Origin: Calliopum simillimum
Lineage: Eukaryota > Arthropoda > Insecta > Diptera > Lauxaniidae
Assembly: GCA_951812925.1 (NCBI GenBank)
Contig: OX638369.1
Span: forward strand, 43,581,061 to 43,645,060
Length of the DNA stretch: 64,000 nucleotides
Direction: 5' to 3'
The position numbers and the translations under genes were made by a program. The notes under the pieces are model-generated. The model was not told where the DNA came from. It saw only the letters and a list, made by a program, of their open reading frames with translations, and ran no database searches. Shown piece by piece: positions 1 through 14,300 of the stretch. How positions within the stretch are numbered: position 1 is the stretch's first letter; every line of letters starts with the position of its first letter.

Positions 1-1081
1 TCGACGTTAATAAGAATGTCGCCTATGCTGGCTTTTTTTGCTTATAAAGGGCTACTTAGGCTTTAAAATTGTGGTCTCGGTGCAAGAGGTCGACAGTTTT
101 CGCACTTTGCGGCTTGCTTAGTACGCGCTGCATGTTTGTGACTATTTTTGGAGCTGATAATGTGAGTTGTCTTAATTTTATGGATAAAAAACTGATCGTC
201 AGCGGTATTAAAAATGGGGTTGGATGAACTTTTACCATTATTTTGGACCCGATTTGCATTAACGAAGCTTTCAATTGTGATTTGCCTTATGGGCAGTACT
301 CAAATAAACATATTGAGCAGTTTTGTGCAGGGATTGACCGTTGTTAAAATGACTTATCACCGATTTTCGCTGCTCGACGACCTATTTCTGCAAAATGCAC
401 TTTTTTACCCTCACACGTACAAGATCAAACTAAAAATTGGCTGCATCTGGTTGCGAATACCACACAGAGAACATTTAAAAATAAATTCCCGTTAAATAAT
501 GCGAAACACTGGCTCCAAAGGGAAAATAAGTATCTGCACGAAATAAGCTGTGACCTGAATTTCTCCTGCTTAATCGATTTTTTCCACCTTGAGCGTCTCG
601 GAATCATTTTTTTGTGGATTTTCTTTTACTTATTATTTGATGATATTTGTATTAGTATTAAAGATACAGTGTTTTCAAGTTTAAAAGTATTACTGCACGA
701 AATAAGCTGTGAGCCACTGTATGCATATACATAATTGTATTATCAACGAGCTACGGATTACACATGAGGCTTTGGCCCAACAGGGAATAATAATGGACCA
801 TAATTTCATACTTTGAAAAGTTTTTAAAATAAAAAAATTAACTCAATTCTCTGAAATAAATTTCAAAACTTCCTTTGGAGCGTCTAAACTTAATTTTAAT
901 AAAACACTAAAAACAAGTTTTCTCGGCATATTATGTACTATAAAATTAACATCTGAATCTTTTTATAAATTTTTAAATAACTATAATACCAATACCAATT
1001 TTAATGGTAAATATTAATATGTAGGATGTAAGTTTGTTTGTTAACACATTGAAGTTTTTTTTTTTTTTTGTTTTTTTTAAG
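1..1081 (+). other. Last intron of the upstream WDY-like paralog (partial)
   Basis: This stretch lies before the acceptor (T-rich tract then AAG) of the exon starting at 1082, so it is probably the 3' part of that gene's last intron. No convincing coding sequence is seen. The phrase 'ctgcacgaaataagctgtga' occurs at about 534 and about 693, a short dispersed repeat. Confidence 0.5.
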
Positions 1082-1513
1082 GTCATCACTGGCGTACAAA
1101 GAGAACGTATTAAAGTTGCTTATTCTCAAATGGATGATACAATTGAAGCACCAGATGAAGAGGACACAACACGTATCTATGGAAAACCATTGCGTGAACC
1201 TATACTAGGCAAACACTTCAGTCTGCCGGGTAAAAGTGCAGCGGAACAACGTATTGAACTGGATACATCTTTATCTTACATACCTGTCTTCACTCATTTA
1301 AAAATACACGATGCCGATGAAATAGAATGCCCCGGGACACCACCAGCCATTCGTAAAACTAGCAAGGAAGAGTATATGGATTTTTATTTGCCTTCATCAT
1401 CAAATGCCACAAAAAATCAAACATCGTCTGGATCGCAATTACGTTCATCAAATACAGAGCGAAGATCCTCCACACGCTACACTGATTCATGGCCGAATGC
1501 AGGAAAGAAATAA
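1082..1513 (+). CDS. Final exon of an upstream WDY-like WD40 gene (partial)
   Basis: This 143-residue exon is the C-terminal tail of a gene whose other exons lie before the window. It starts after a polypyrimidine tract and AAG with V-I-T-G and ends in TAA. It aligns along its length with exon 10 of the complete gene at 2327-24175; shared blocks include [26 protein letters not shown] and KEEYM. Both exons start in phase 0. The end is Ser/Arg-rich and probably disordered. The tail is not itself a WD40 blade. Its similarity to the next gene, in the same orientation and 0.8 kb away, shows a tandem duplication. An AATAAA lies 38 bases after the stop. The identity rests on the neighbouring complete copy. 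Confidence 0.85.
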   Translation, partial: VITGVQRERIKVAYSQMDDTIEAPDEEDTTRIYGKPLREPILGKHFSLPGKSAAEQRIELDTSLSYIPVFTHLKIHDADEIECPGTPPAIRKTSKEEYMDFYLPSSSNATKNQTSSGSQLRSSNTERRSSTRYTDSWPNAGKK

Positions 1514-2326
1514 ATGATTATAATTAATTTGCTCAATATGATAACTTAACAATAAATGCAAAATGTTATACTCTTTTTATTTGTAAATAAATTTCTTTTA
1601 CATATGTACATATTTTATATTACTACTAATCATGCCTGAATCAGTGTGTTTTATTTTAGAACGAATAACATAATAAATGAAGCTTTCATGTGTCCGGATC
1701 ATAGGACCTCTACAAAACTCATCCAACTTTAAATTTTCTACCATCAAAACAATAAAACAAATGCGGCACTGAAGTTTCGATCAGTTTGGGACTGTTGTTT
1801 CCATATAACTGACCCCAGTTACTCGATGACTCTGTCGAGGATATTTTAAGGCAGACCTTGAATATAGTTGGGACTTTGTAGTGAACCTCTAGTTCTGCAT
1901 TTCCATCAATCAACTAGTCTTGAGGTGTGCATTCTTTTCAAATTGGAATACGGAAAGAGTCCAGCGGTGAACTTTGTAAATACCATCAATATTTTGACAA
2001 TTATGCAATCTGCTACTCAATAATTATGTATAAGAATTAACATTTTTAGCCGGTACAAAGACGTTCCAAAAAAAACATCCCACTTCATCAGTGATTTTTT
2101 ATTTACCTATTTAAGGAACATAGACTTTTCATTCATTACTATAGAAATAGAAATAAGAGAAAAAAATAATGTGTGACAAGCTCTCGTAGATTAGAGTCGT
2201 ATATTTTGTATTCTTGTTTTTTAACATAACTTTTTTAACTTTTTTAAGTTTTTTATGCTTTTTTATACTTTATATTTTTTTTTTAATCGCGATTTTTAAA
2301 GAACAATTAGAGCACAAAAATTAATC
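1514..2326 (+). other. Spacer between tandem WDY-like genes
   Basis: This 813-bp spacer holds the 3' UTR of the upstream copy (AATAAA at 1551 and 1586) and presumably the promoter and 5' UTR of the downstream copy. The last 150 bases are very T-rich. I see no clear TATA/initiator pair. Confidence 0.5.
1551..1556 (+). terminator. Polyadenylation signal AATAAA
   Basis: AATAAA lies 38 bases after the stop of the upstream WDY-like exon; a second copy follows at 1586-1591. Confidence 0.55.
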
Positions 2327-5300
2327 ATGTCCTTTAATCTCAGCCACAGTGGTGATGCATCTGTGATCGAATATCAGACTGTATCCTCAAGCAATTCCAG
2401 TTATCATGAAAAGCCTGAACGACTTCACGAATGGCTTAAACCAGAGGATATCGAAGCTTTGCATAAGGTTTTCCAGGCCAAACCTGATGAGAAACTGAAC
2501 TTTGCTGATCTACGTGATGAATTGAAGAATTTCGACATTAATTTCTCCGATGCGGAATACAAAAGGCTTTTTCTAAAGATCAATCAAAATCGGGACTTTA
2601 AATGCGATTGGAATGAATTTCTATCGTATTTAATATTTGGCTTTCAAGAAGATGATTTAGCTCAACAGAACCGAGAATTTTTAAGTGTGCCAATCTCAGA
2701 ACCACCTTTGATCAAAAAATCTGAACATCGTTCACCGATTATATCATTGACATTTTTTAGAAGCACGACTGAAAGCCAAAATTTAACACAAGAGGAAGAA
2801 GAAGAGGACTCCGACGCGAGGCCTGAAAATCGTGGACTTTTAGTGTCCGCTAGCAAGGAGGGTCAAATTAGATTTTGGACACCACAATTACAAGGCTTAC
2901 GTATCTGTAACTCGAAAAGCGGTAAGATTAATTAATTACACTCAGATAACGATTTGTTTGTACGCTATATCTATAAACAACATCTGTATACTCATATTAA
3001 TACGATAAGGCAAAACTTGTGACTCCATTCTTAATATGTTAGAAATAGAATAAAACTATACATTATATACCATTTGAAAGGTATTTGTGAGTAGATTTGC
3101 AACAAGTTAAAATTATTTTAATATACTCCTTTTCACACTGAACTTAAAGGCCAGAAATATGATAAAAAAATCCAGACAAAAATTGCGAGTGAGGGGTTTT
3201 TTTAGAGACTTTTCCGATCATTTTCCCATGGACTAGAAAATCCCAGCAGATTCTCTACTTGAGAGAGCCCAATTTTTTGGCGGTATTATCTCCTTATAAA
3301 AGAAAACTGAAACAAAAAAAAAATAAAAATGGTAATTTTCGATGTGTTTTGCGATGGTGAAATCGAATCCGACCGCAGAATTGGCTATTCCGTACGGTCT
3401 TTGATGCATATCGATACCTTAGAGCGCTATAGTCCTATCTCCATTTTTTCAATTGTTGGGAAATGCAAAAAGAAGATTTAGAATTGGCTGCTATTTTGAT
3501 ATAACGATACATGCAATAATTCTACCTATAGTATATTTTAACATAATTTAATGTTTTGAACTTCTAACGAAATCCCAGCCAATTTATAGTATGTCATTAC
3601 TTTTGCCCTTATATAGAATTGCACTACTATTAAAATAAACGACACATTTAGTAAATTTTTTGAATTTTTTACACTAAAATGTCGTAAAAAGTCATGAAAC
3701 GCGTAGAAAACACGAAAAAAACGAAATTTTTTTTTTTTTTTTAATTTTTGGTTCCGACATAGAAGAGGGGACCCTTTGTTTACAAAAATGTCGCAAAAAA
3801 TCATGAAACGCAAAACAAAACTCGAAAAAACGAAGAATTTTTTTTAAAATGTGACTAATTTGAATTTTCAGTGGAGATAGGACAGTAGCGCTCTTAAAAA
3901 AATTACAGTTTGGAGATGGGATATTTCTTATTTATCGAATATTTTGGTAGTTAAGTGGTATTTTGACATCACACAGTATTCCACACGGTAAAGAAGCCCA
4001 CAATGATGTCATAACTGCCAAAATCTCAAAATCGCAAAAAGTGGAGATAGGACTATAGCGCTCTAAGGTATCGATATGTCCTAACCTAAAAAAGCAAAAA
4101 AGACCATTTTTTGCTATTTTTGAAGCTATATACCATATGTATATCGAGAAAAGGAGTTAATAAATAACGCCAAAAAAAAAAAAACGAAATAACGCCCAAA
4201 AAATAGAATGACGTAATAACGCCCCAAATTTCCAAAATGATTATCGCCCAAATTTATATGAAAATTTTTTGGGCGTTATTTCGTTTTTGTTTTGGGCGTC
4301 ATTTCCTAACGCCCGACAAAACATAACTATGAAGAGTGTTTATGGAACGGTTAGGAAAACAAAATAGTTAAAATAGTCGTTGTAGTTGAAATACAAGATA
4401 TTCTGAAAGAAAGTTTATATTTGTTAAGCTTCCTGCGTGAACCCGAAGGGCGCGCCAGTCGGTAGCCATACTCTTGAGAATTTAGTCGCTATGGAGCGTT
4501 TCTAAGGAGCGGTTCGCGCATTAAGTGCGAGAGTTTTACAAAAACGTTAATTCGTCGCGATCGGTTAAAGAGGACTTTACAATCAATTCGGAGCGATGCA
4601 CAGTGCGAAATTTGGGAAGTTTAGCGGAACTTTATTCAATTTTTGAAATACATAAAATTCGTAAGATTATTCATTATTTCAGTAGCTTAATATCCCACCT
4701 CAAAAACCTCATACTCAGTTTGTTGAAAGACCCTGCCAAACAACTGCAAAATGCACCTGAAACTTGCATTACTTATTCAATCATACTTTTTGCCTATTAA
4801 AAATCTTTCGATTTGTTAAAGTTAATAGAGTGGTACATACAAAAGGTAAGTCAGTAGGCCGCGAAATTTTTATCATTTATTTTTTAATAAAATTGTCACT
4901 TGTTGGCATTCAAATAATTGCAAAATCTTTTCTTACTCGTATGTGATTTGTTTGTGAAAATTGTGCTTTTTAAGAAGTGGATAAGATTTACATTTTCAAC
5001 TTCATTGGATACTTTAAAAGATGTTACCACAAATTGCCATTTTGAAACGTACAAAATTTTAAAGGTAGGTGGAAACACATAACATCTTCTGCGATATTTT
5101 GCGATCTTTTTTTTAACTAAACCTTTTCCAGAATGTCTTTGGAAATTTCATATAACACCGAAATTTCATGAAAAACCGACATCGGACGCCATCTTTGGTT
5201 CCGTTTTGGAAAAAATAGGCTCACCAACACTAACATCTGACACTCTCCATAGTTTAAAGGTAACTATTCGTACGCTAGTTTAAAATATACTAAAAAGGTA

Positions 5301-8300
5301 GGGGCAATCCTCTCGAAATTCTTACCCCCTTCATTTTTTATGGTGTTTTGATAAGAAAATGGTTATATCTATAAAGTTTCATAGCGATATCTGGTATGGG
5401 AGCAGAAATACAACGTTTTAAGCATTTTCATATATGGGGGGTATAATAACCCCTTGACTGATCCCCCTTAATTTTTGCATAGTGTTTTGCCAATTTAATA
5501 TATATCCAAGTATTAAGTTTCATAACTATAACTGCTATAAGTATGTGCTGAGATATGAATTAAGTTCCGCTAGACTGAAAATTTTGCAATGTGCGATGTG
5601 TGGAGTAGCGATAAGCGAAATTAGTCTTGGTCTTGCGTCTTCTTCTTGGACTTGCTAATTTTGCGAGACCAAGACCAAAAAGCTGATGTTACCGCAAGAC
5701 CAAGACCTATGCTATGGTCTTGGTCTTGGTCTTGCTTACGATAATTGTCAAGACCAAGACTGGTTTTCAGTCTTGCTAATTCATAGTTAAAAGTTGTTTC
5801 ACGCCCGTTTTGAAGATAAAATCATCTCTCGATTTGAATTTTGGCATCTTAAAACCCAACTGCTTTGGAAAAATATGGTTTTGAATACTCAATATCTCTG
5901 AACATTTTTTCAAAACCAATACCGAGACCAAGACTTAATGAGCAAGACCAAGACTCAATATCAAAACCAAGATCAAGACTCAATGTGCAAGAACAAGACC
6001 AAGACTGCTGTGGTCTTGGTCTTAGTCTTGGGTTGCTCATCACTAGTGTGGAGTAGAGCTCGCAAGCCATCAATAATTCGTGTGGACGATAGTTTGATCA
6101 CTAACTATCGATAGTATGCATTTCAGCACAAACATCAACTATTTCGATAGTATCGATAGTTTTCGAGCTCTAATGTGCAGATATTAGACTGAATTGCAAA
6201 GCTTTTCTGGCTTTAACCAAAGAACATGATTCTAGCAGAACGGAGAAACGTCACATACATCCAACACTTCCCTGCCACAAGTAACGATCACCGAGTCTGT
6301 GTGCAGGGCCGTCATAATGTTCGAATAAATAAATGCCGTGACTGCGAGCGTTTACATTTATTTGGTCGATATTGTTTTTGAGAAATTCCGAAATTTTATA
6401 CTTTAATAAATAATAAACACATTGTTTCGTATACTTTACCTCTTCAGTACCTTTAGGAAATAAAAATAACACGGAAACCTTTTTTTTGATGGGAAAAGCC
6501 TTTGGCATAAAAACCCATATTTATTGATTCACTTTTTAAACAAGAATTAACACAATTTTATAATTTACTTTCCTTAACTTTTTAAACAATACAAAACTGC
6601 CATATTTCAGGCATCTTCTCTTTCCAATCTCTCAATTATAACTGAACTTTCATTATTTTTAAAGAAGAAAAAAAGCTAAAATCAATTTATGACACCTTGT
6701 ATCGATAACATATTTATCGATACGATACAGTGCCAGCTAAAACCTATAGTTTTATATTAAAATATTGCCATAAATAGATTTTTCCGGTACTTCATTCTAG
6801 CTGTTCTGCCTCTACTGGAACAATACAAATCTTCTGCACGGGTCTCATCAGCTCATTAGTTTCAGTTTTGATGACCACCGATCTGACCATTCCATCCTTA
6901 CTTGGTATCAGCTTGCTTACCCGACCAAGTGGCCAGTGTGATGGGGGAAAGTTCTCACTCTTGATTAACACCAACTGTCCTACCTTCAACTTCTCCTTCT
7001 CTCTTCGCCATTTCTTTCTTTCCTGGAGAGTAGTTAAATACTCAAAAATCCCAAAAATGTTGCACCATTAATTGGCGCTCTTTCCATAACCTAGCACCAA
7101 CCGTAGTTGGCTGACTTTCCAAGCTAAAAGGCAATGTCCTAACCAGCGGCTCACCCACCAGAAAATGACCTGGTGTCAAAGCCTGCATATCATTTGGGTC
7201 ATCACTCAAAGGATGTAGAGGCCTAGAGTTCAAAATTCCTTCAATTTGTATTAACAAAGTTAAAAACTGCTCATATGCCAACACTTTTAGTCCAACTATC
7301 CTTTTTAAATGAAATTTCATCGATTTTACAGCTGCTTCATAAATGCCACCTTGGTGTGGCGCTGCTGGAGTCATAAACCTCCATTCTGTCCCTTTCTGAT
7401 TCAGATGACCAATCGTTTCATCTCCTGTCCACTTTCCAAGGGCCTTCCTTAATTCCTTGTTTGCACCAACAAACGCAGTTCCGTTGTCACTGTATATTTT
7501 GTCGCAGCGACCTCTCCTCGCAACAAAACGTTCATAACATGCTATGAACGCCATAGCTGTCATATCTGTCACCACATCTAGATGCACGGCTCTAGTTCTT
7601 AAACATATGAAAACTACTACCCAACATTTTCTTCGGGTTAATTGCGCACCTTGCTTATCTATCACCTTGAGCTCAAAGGGACCAGCATAATCCACTCCTG
7701 AGCATGCAAAAGGCTTTCCAATTTGTGATCTATCAGCTGGAAGAGCTGACATCAACTGATCCTCCACCCGTGCACTATATCTAGCACACACCACACATTT
7801 GTGAATAACTTCACGTAAACCGCTTCGTAATTTAGGAATCCAATATTGCTGTCTTATAAATTGCATCATTATTTGAACTCCACCGTGTTTTGTCCTCTTA
7901 TGTGCACTTTCCATTATAAGGGACAATTACAGGATGCTTCATTTCATAATCTAGCTCCGATCTTTCTAGTCTGCCACCTAATCTTATTAGCTGCTTGCTA
8001 TCCAAAATTGGCTTTAGAGCCTCAATTTTGCTTCTTTCCGGAAATGCTTTACCACTCATCAAAGCTGCTATTTCAGCATGATAACTTTCTCGCTGAGCAT
8101 CATGAATCAAAAACTGCATCGCAAGTGCTCTTTCCTCATTAGTTGTCTGCGGCACTTCTACCTTATTCCTGCTACTATATTTTGCTCTTACGCTAACTTT
8201 CTTTTTTAGAATGTTTATAAAGCGGTAAACAAACGCAAGAATGCTGACTATTTTTTTCCAAATTGTTGGTATAATCCACTAAAGAATCTTCTTTTCCTAA

Positions 8301-11300
8301 ACCTCTTACATAAATTTGAAGAGGGACATTAAAAGCTCGAACAAAAAGAACTCTCGATTCCACATGCGCTTCTTCTGAACTCTCTGCAATACTGTTCTCT
8401 TTTGGCCAATCCGATTGCGGCAGGCTGAGCCATTTGGGACCATGAAGCCACAACCTGTTCTCAACTAGCTCCGATGGGGTAACTCCTCTAGTTAACAAAT
8501 CAGGTGGATTATCTTTACTACTAACGTGGTGCCAGCATTTTACCTCCGTATTTGATTGGATGGATGAAACACGATTTGCTACATACGTCTTTAACCCGAA
8601 AGGTAACTTCCTCATCCAGCAAAGTGCCACAACTGAATCCGTCCATAACATATACGGCACGTCCAGCCATTCCATCAACTCTCTCACTTGAACTAATAAT
8701 CGTGATAACAATTCAGCGGCTGCCAACTCTAATCTCGGAATGGTAACTGTCTTTAATGGCGCGACTCTCGTTTTGGATACAAGTAGCTTGCTATTTATTT
8801 TCCCTTTTGGATATTCTGTCCTAACATATATCACTGCTCCATAGGCTGACGCGGAAGCATCCGAAAAACCATGTATTTGCATGTGCACTCTGCTTGCAGT
8901 GCCTATCCATCTATCTATCCGAAATCTTTCCAACTGCAAGATATCTTTCCAAAATTTTAAAAATTTATCTTCAATTTCCGTAGGAACGAATTCATCCCAT
9001 TCAATACTTAGCTGCCACAGATTTTGAATAATTATCTTTCCAATTACAGTTACTGGTGAAATATATCCATTGGGATCATATAGCTGTGCTACACAGCTCA
9101 CAATCTTCCTTTTCGTGATCTTTCCCGTGAGTTCTGGTGTTTTCACCGTAAAGGTAAACTTATCCTCATCTATCAGCCACTTTAAGCCCAATATCGATGC
9201 TTTCTCTTTCTCACCATCCTCCCCCGAAAACACCATTGAACTCACATTGACAGAATCCATTTCCGAAATAAGTTTTCTGCTATTTGACTTCCACTTGCAC
9301 AATTCAAAACCGGCGCTATACAGGATCTTATGAATTTCTTTAGCTAATCCAATAGCTTTACTTTCTGTATCTGCTCCTGAAGCACAATCATCCATATAAA
9401 AATCATTCTGAATAATTTTAGCAGCGGCAGGTGATTTTTCTTTTGCATCCTCTGCTACTTGATTAACACAACGCACTGCTAAGTAAGCAGAAGAGGTTAG
9501 ACCAAATGAAACTACAGATAACCAGTATTCTCTTAATGGTTCATTCCGATTCTCTCTCCAGAATATCCGCTGAAGATCCCATTGTTCCTCAGCTAGCTTC
9601 ACTTGATTAAACATTCCTTTAATGTCAGCGCAAAATGCTATTTTATGTCTCCTAAATCTCATTATAATTTCGTGCAAATCACGTTGAAGCTTTTCGCCTA
9701 GTAACTGAACATCGTTTAAAGATATTCCTCTCTCCGTTCGACAACTTGCATCAAAAACTATCCTAAACTTCTTAAGCACGCAATGATGTGGAATATAATA
9801 AACAGGCTTTCCCTGTTTTGGATTTCTTGTAGCTGGCTTTATATGACCTATACGTATTTCATCACGCATCTTGCATACACTCAGAAAAAAAAAAATTCTT
9901 AAAACAACAATTTTTCATTCTTAAAAAATTGTTATTTTTTAATTGTTGAAATTCATATTTTATTCTTAAATCAACAACTTTGTTCTTGATACTTAATTTG
10001 TTTACGCATTTGTCATAAAAAATATAACAAATAGTTTTAAATACAAAACTTCAAACACTATTTTTTGTAAGCAAAAAAAAAACTTTTAAATTACTGAATA
10101 AGTTCTGTTTAATTTAAAAAGCTTTATATAACGATTAAGGGTAAGAAACATTTCATATAAGGGTAATTCTATTCTAACGCGTCAAATCATGTAATCGTCC
10201 ACTAAAACACCAATATGAGACCAATATGAGGTTCTAAAATTATAGCAAAATTTTTTTTATATACATTTAAATAGCCTTTATAAGATCCACCACTTAGTAT
10301 ATCGCTTATTTTACATAGCTCTCGTGGAAAACCAAAAATATGAGTAAAAAAGTAACTCCCCTGGCTGTAATCATAAACAATTTTACTAACTTAACGTATA
10401 TGATTACAGCCAGCGGAGTTACTTTTTTACTCATATTTTTGGTTTTCCACGAGAGCTATGTAAAATAAGCGATATACTAAGTGGTGGATCTTATAAAGGC
10501 TATTTAAATGTATATAAAAAAAATTTTGCTATAATTTTAGAACCTCATATTGGTGTTTTAGTGGACGATTACATGATTTGACGCGTTAGAATAGAATTAC
10601 CCATAAACTAAACACTAAACACTAATTTCTCCCATCTTTCTGGTAGCGTATGAATTCCATAATAAATTACGCTTTATTGATCGTAACTTGGATACTTGGA
10701 TTCGCGGATGATGTAAACCTGACTTCGCTCACGATCCACTTCGCTTCTGATTATCGTACTATGTCCTCTTTCTATCGCCAGTCAAGATAAAATGCAAAAT
10801 GCTGCCGTTGAAGCATCAGTTACACGTATGAAAACGCCGTTTAACTTCTTAGGCTCATACTGCAACCAATGTTCATGCTACTGTATCTTTTTTATTGCCG
10901 TAAGATAGATTGCTAATAAAGACTTATATAAGAACAAACATTTCAACAATCATTTATTCTTCGTTCAACTATTTCGCTTTTAAATATTGTTAACAGTTTC
11001 GCTTTTGAAACAACAATTTCCATTCATAAATTTCCAACATTTTTTCGCTTTTAATACAACAATTTTCATTCTTAAAACTTCAGCAACTTTTTAATTGGTT
11101 CAACAATTTTTCATTATGCATAAAACATAACAATTTTGTATTTAAAACAAGAGCAAAAGTTGTTGGGAAGATTTTAACCAACATAAATTCTTGAATCAAA
11201 ACATAAAGTTGTTGGGAATACAATTTTTTTTTCTGTGTGTACATACTTTTCTCTTAAACTTTCGTCTTTCTCTAGTTTTCTTTCTAAATATGTAAACCGT

Positions 11301-14300
11301 TTGAGGGCTACTTCCCTCGAGCTTCCCATATTTTCTGCGTTATTTTTGAGTGGCATCATCACTATGAAGCGACCATCTTCATCTTTCCTACAATTTTCTA
11401 TAAAATGTTTTTCAACTATTTCTTCTTCTAATGTTCTTTCTGGACATTTCTTTATTTGATCCATTTCCCAAAATCTGGTTAAAAATTTATCTAATTGTTC
11501 GCTTTCTGTGTATTCGATCACTGAAAATGCACCAGTGGCTAAATCAGTACTTTCCTTTATCGCTCCTAATTTTAATGCTCCAAAATCTGTATTTATTGTA
11601 AGCACACCATCATCTGTTTTCGAAATAATTGTCTGAGCTATTTTTGCAAAAAAGCCGACCCCTAGCAAAATGTGTATTTCAGCTGATTCAAAACATTGCG
11701 GATCCGCAAGCTGAAAATTTTCTTCCAAAGGCACCTTCACTTTGTGTGCTTCTGCCATCGGTTTCCATTCACTTTCCTCTGGAAGAATCCAGAATACCTC
11801 TTTCAAATGAAACCTGGACTCAAACCAGGGATGAATCTCTAAAATAACTTTTCTTTGTATCCGAAGGGGGTTGCCATCTATCCCCACTTATTTGTCGAAA
11901 TAATGCATTTGATATAATGTTAATTTGGGCTCCGGTGTCAACTATTGCTTTTACAGGCCCAAAATACAAACCTTTCCAAGCTAAATTCAACATAATAGTA
12001 GGGTATAAAGTAATTTGTTCAAATCTGAAGGACGAATTCAAATAAGGCTTAAAATCTCTTTTTATTAATTTTCTTTTTTGCAACAAAGCAACATCATTTT
12101 CTTTATCCCTCTTTCCCCTTAAGTTATTATTTTCCCACTGCTTCTCTCCTTTTTTATAAAATACCTTTCTGAATCCATCTCTAGAAAATTTTTCGTCAAC
12201 CTTCCTTTCCTTGCTCGTTCCTTCCACCATTTCACCTTTCCGTTTCTTTCCTAGTCATAAGCTTCTCTTTTCCATGTCTGCTACAAGCACCTTCTTGTTC
12301 AACTCCTTACGAGGGCATAAGACGCTGTTATGGGCTGGTGCGTCTGGACACCTGATGCAATAACCCTGATAGCAATTTTCTGCTTTGTGCCCCTTCTTTA
12401 AACAGTTCGGGCACAGTTGACGTCAATTCACAAAATCTCTCCTTGAGTTGAGGCTTAGCTCCAAAAATTGCTCACACGAATAGATCATGTGGTCTTGGCC
12501 ACATAAATCACATGCAAACTTTTTCTTTCCGGTATCATTTCTTGATCTTTCCATATACTTTCCCTGTTGATGGTCCTGTTTCATTTTTGGTGGACCACGG
12601 TTTACAAGCTGTGCACCACGACTTTCAAGCTGGACATTTTGCAAGGCTGCTGCCTGCTTATCGATAAAAGTCAACATTTTTGACAGCTTTGGAAAATCCG
12701 CATCGCGCTGTAACTCCCATTGTTTGGCAGTCTCTGCATCTAGCCTTTCATGGAGGCTGTGTACGAACATAAAATCCCAGTGATCGATTGGAAGGCCTTG
12801 AGCGCGAAGCTGTCTTGCCGTCACATGAGTGATGTCTGACTTCTTTTGTAAGTCTCTTGCGCTTGCCGTTCCCTTAATTGGTTGAAGATTGTAAAATTTC
12901 TATAAATGCTCACGACATACAAAATACTTATTATCATATTGCTGGTTAAGCCTTTCCCATGCTTCAGCGTAACTTTCCTCTGTCAGTTCCCATTCTCCTA
13001 GCGCACGCGCAGCCTTTCCAATCAAAGACTTTTTTAAATATGAAAACTTATAGACCGCTGATATTTTTTCATTGCTGTGCACCGCAGCCACAAAGCGATC
13101 GCGAAAACCTTGCCACTTAGTAACGGTTCCATCGAACTCGCCCCAAGTATTCGTCATATTGTGCTGTTGAAAAGGCATAGATAACTCTACTGCTATTCTC
13201 TTGTCATTATTGCTGCCTTCTCCTTGGGAAACATGCGCCCCAATCTTTCCTAGTAGCGCTGCATGCGCTTCAAAATATTTCCTTTCCAAACTGCTATTTT
13301 CCTCTTCCAAACTTTCCATATCTGCCAAATCAGCCTCTAAAATTAGCTGTTCATATTTTTCGCAATACTTGCTCCAATCGCCTTTTAAACTTTCCAGCCT
13401 TACTTTTGCATTGATGTGCTCCAATGTGCGAAACTCTTCACTTTGCACAAAATCCAACATTCTTTCCACTGGCTTTCCGCTTATTTGTATGCGCCGACGC
13501 AATAAAGTTGAACTAAAAATCAAATAAATAGCCATTACTTTCCCATTTTTTATTACATAATTTTGCGTTCAATTCGTGCTTATCCCTAACTCGATAAAAT
13601 TTTATCGTCTTTCCGTTTTGACTTTCTTAAGCTTTCCACTTGCGCAATAATTTCTACTTTCCACTATCCAAACATCTATGCTTGCCATTGCTTGACCTCA
13701 CATAGTCTTTCCTTACGTAAAGTAATCTTTAATTTTTGTAATTCCTTTCCCTTATGTCTTTCCTTATGTAAAATAATCTTTAATTTTTGCAATTCCTTTC
13801 CCTTATGTCTTTCCTTATGTAAAGTAATCTTTAATTTTTGCAATCTCTTTCCCTTATGTCTACCACTATTGGGCACAGGCATAAGCTTTCCATGTGCGTA
13901 AAAAAAAAATTTTAATTTACTTTATTCTAGTCCCCTATGTTTACCACCATGGGCCTCACATAGGCTTTCCGCCGGCCTTTCCTTTTATTTTGCAACGCAA
14001 AATACAATTTCGCACGCACTACGAAATTTTTAATTTTTTATATATTCACATATATTCTTTCTCCTATCCTTTGTGCTATGATCTACCATACTTCGGTAAA
14101 CAAAGCAAAAACATACGCTTGACAACGTCAACAAACAAAAAACTTTCAAAAAGAAAAAATTCCGTTCTACGCTTTCCCTTCTTTCCCTTTCCACTGTCAC
14201 TTTTTGTGCTTGGCTTTCTTGTTTTTGTTCTTTCCCTTTTTGCCTGCATGCATGCATGCCGCTTTATATTTTTATTGTAACTGTCCAATATTCTTTTCTT

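Noticed and set aside
5849..6073. Open frames on both strands in the AAGACC region
   Set aside because: They derive from hexamer repeats inside a hAT MITE.
12255..13535. Programmed readthrough of gag stop codons
   Set aside because: Three different stops at unrelated contexts plus frameshifts elsewhere point to decay or sequence error.
14030..14288. Overlapping short frames in the BEL leader
   Set aside because: Low-complexity CTTTCC-rich sequence with no domain and no continuation.
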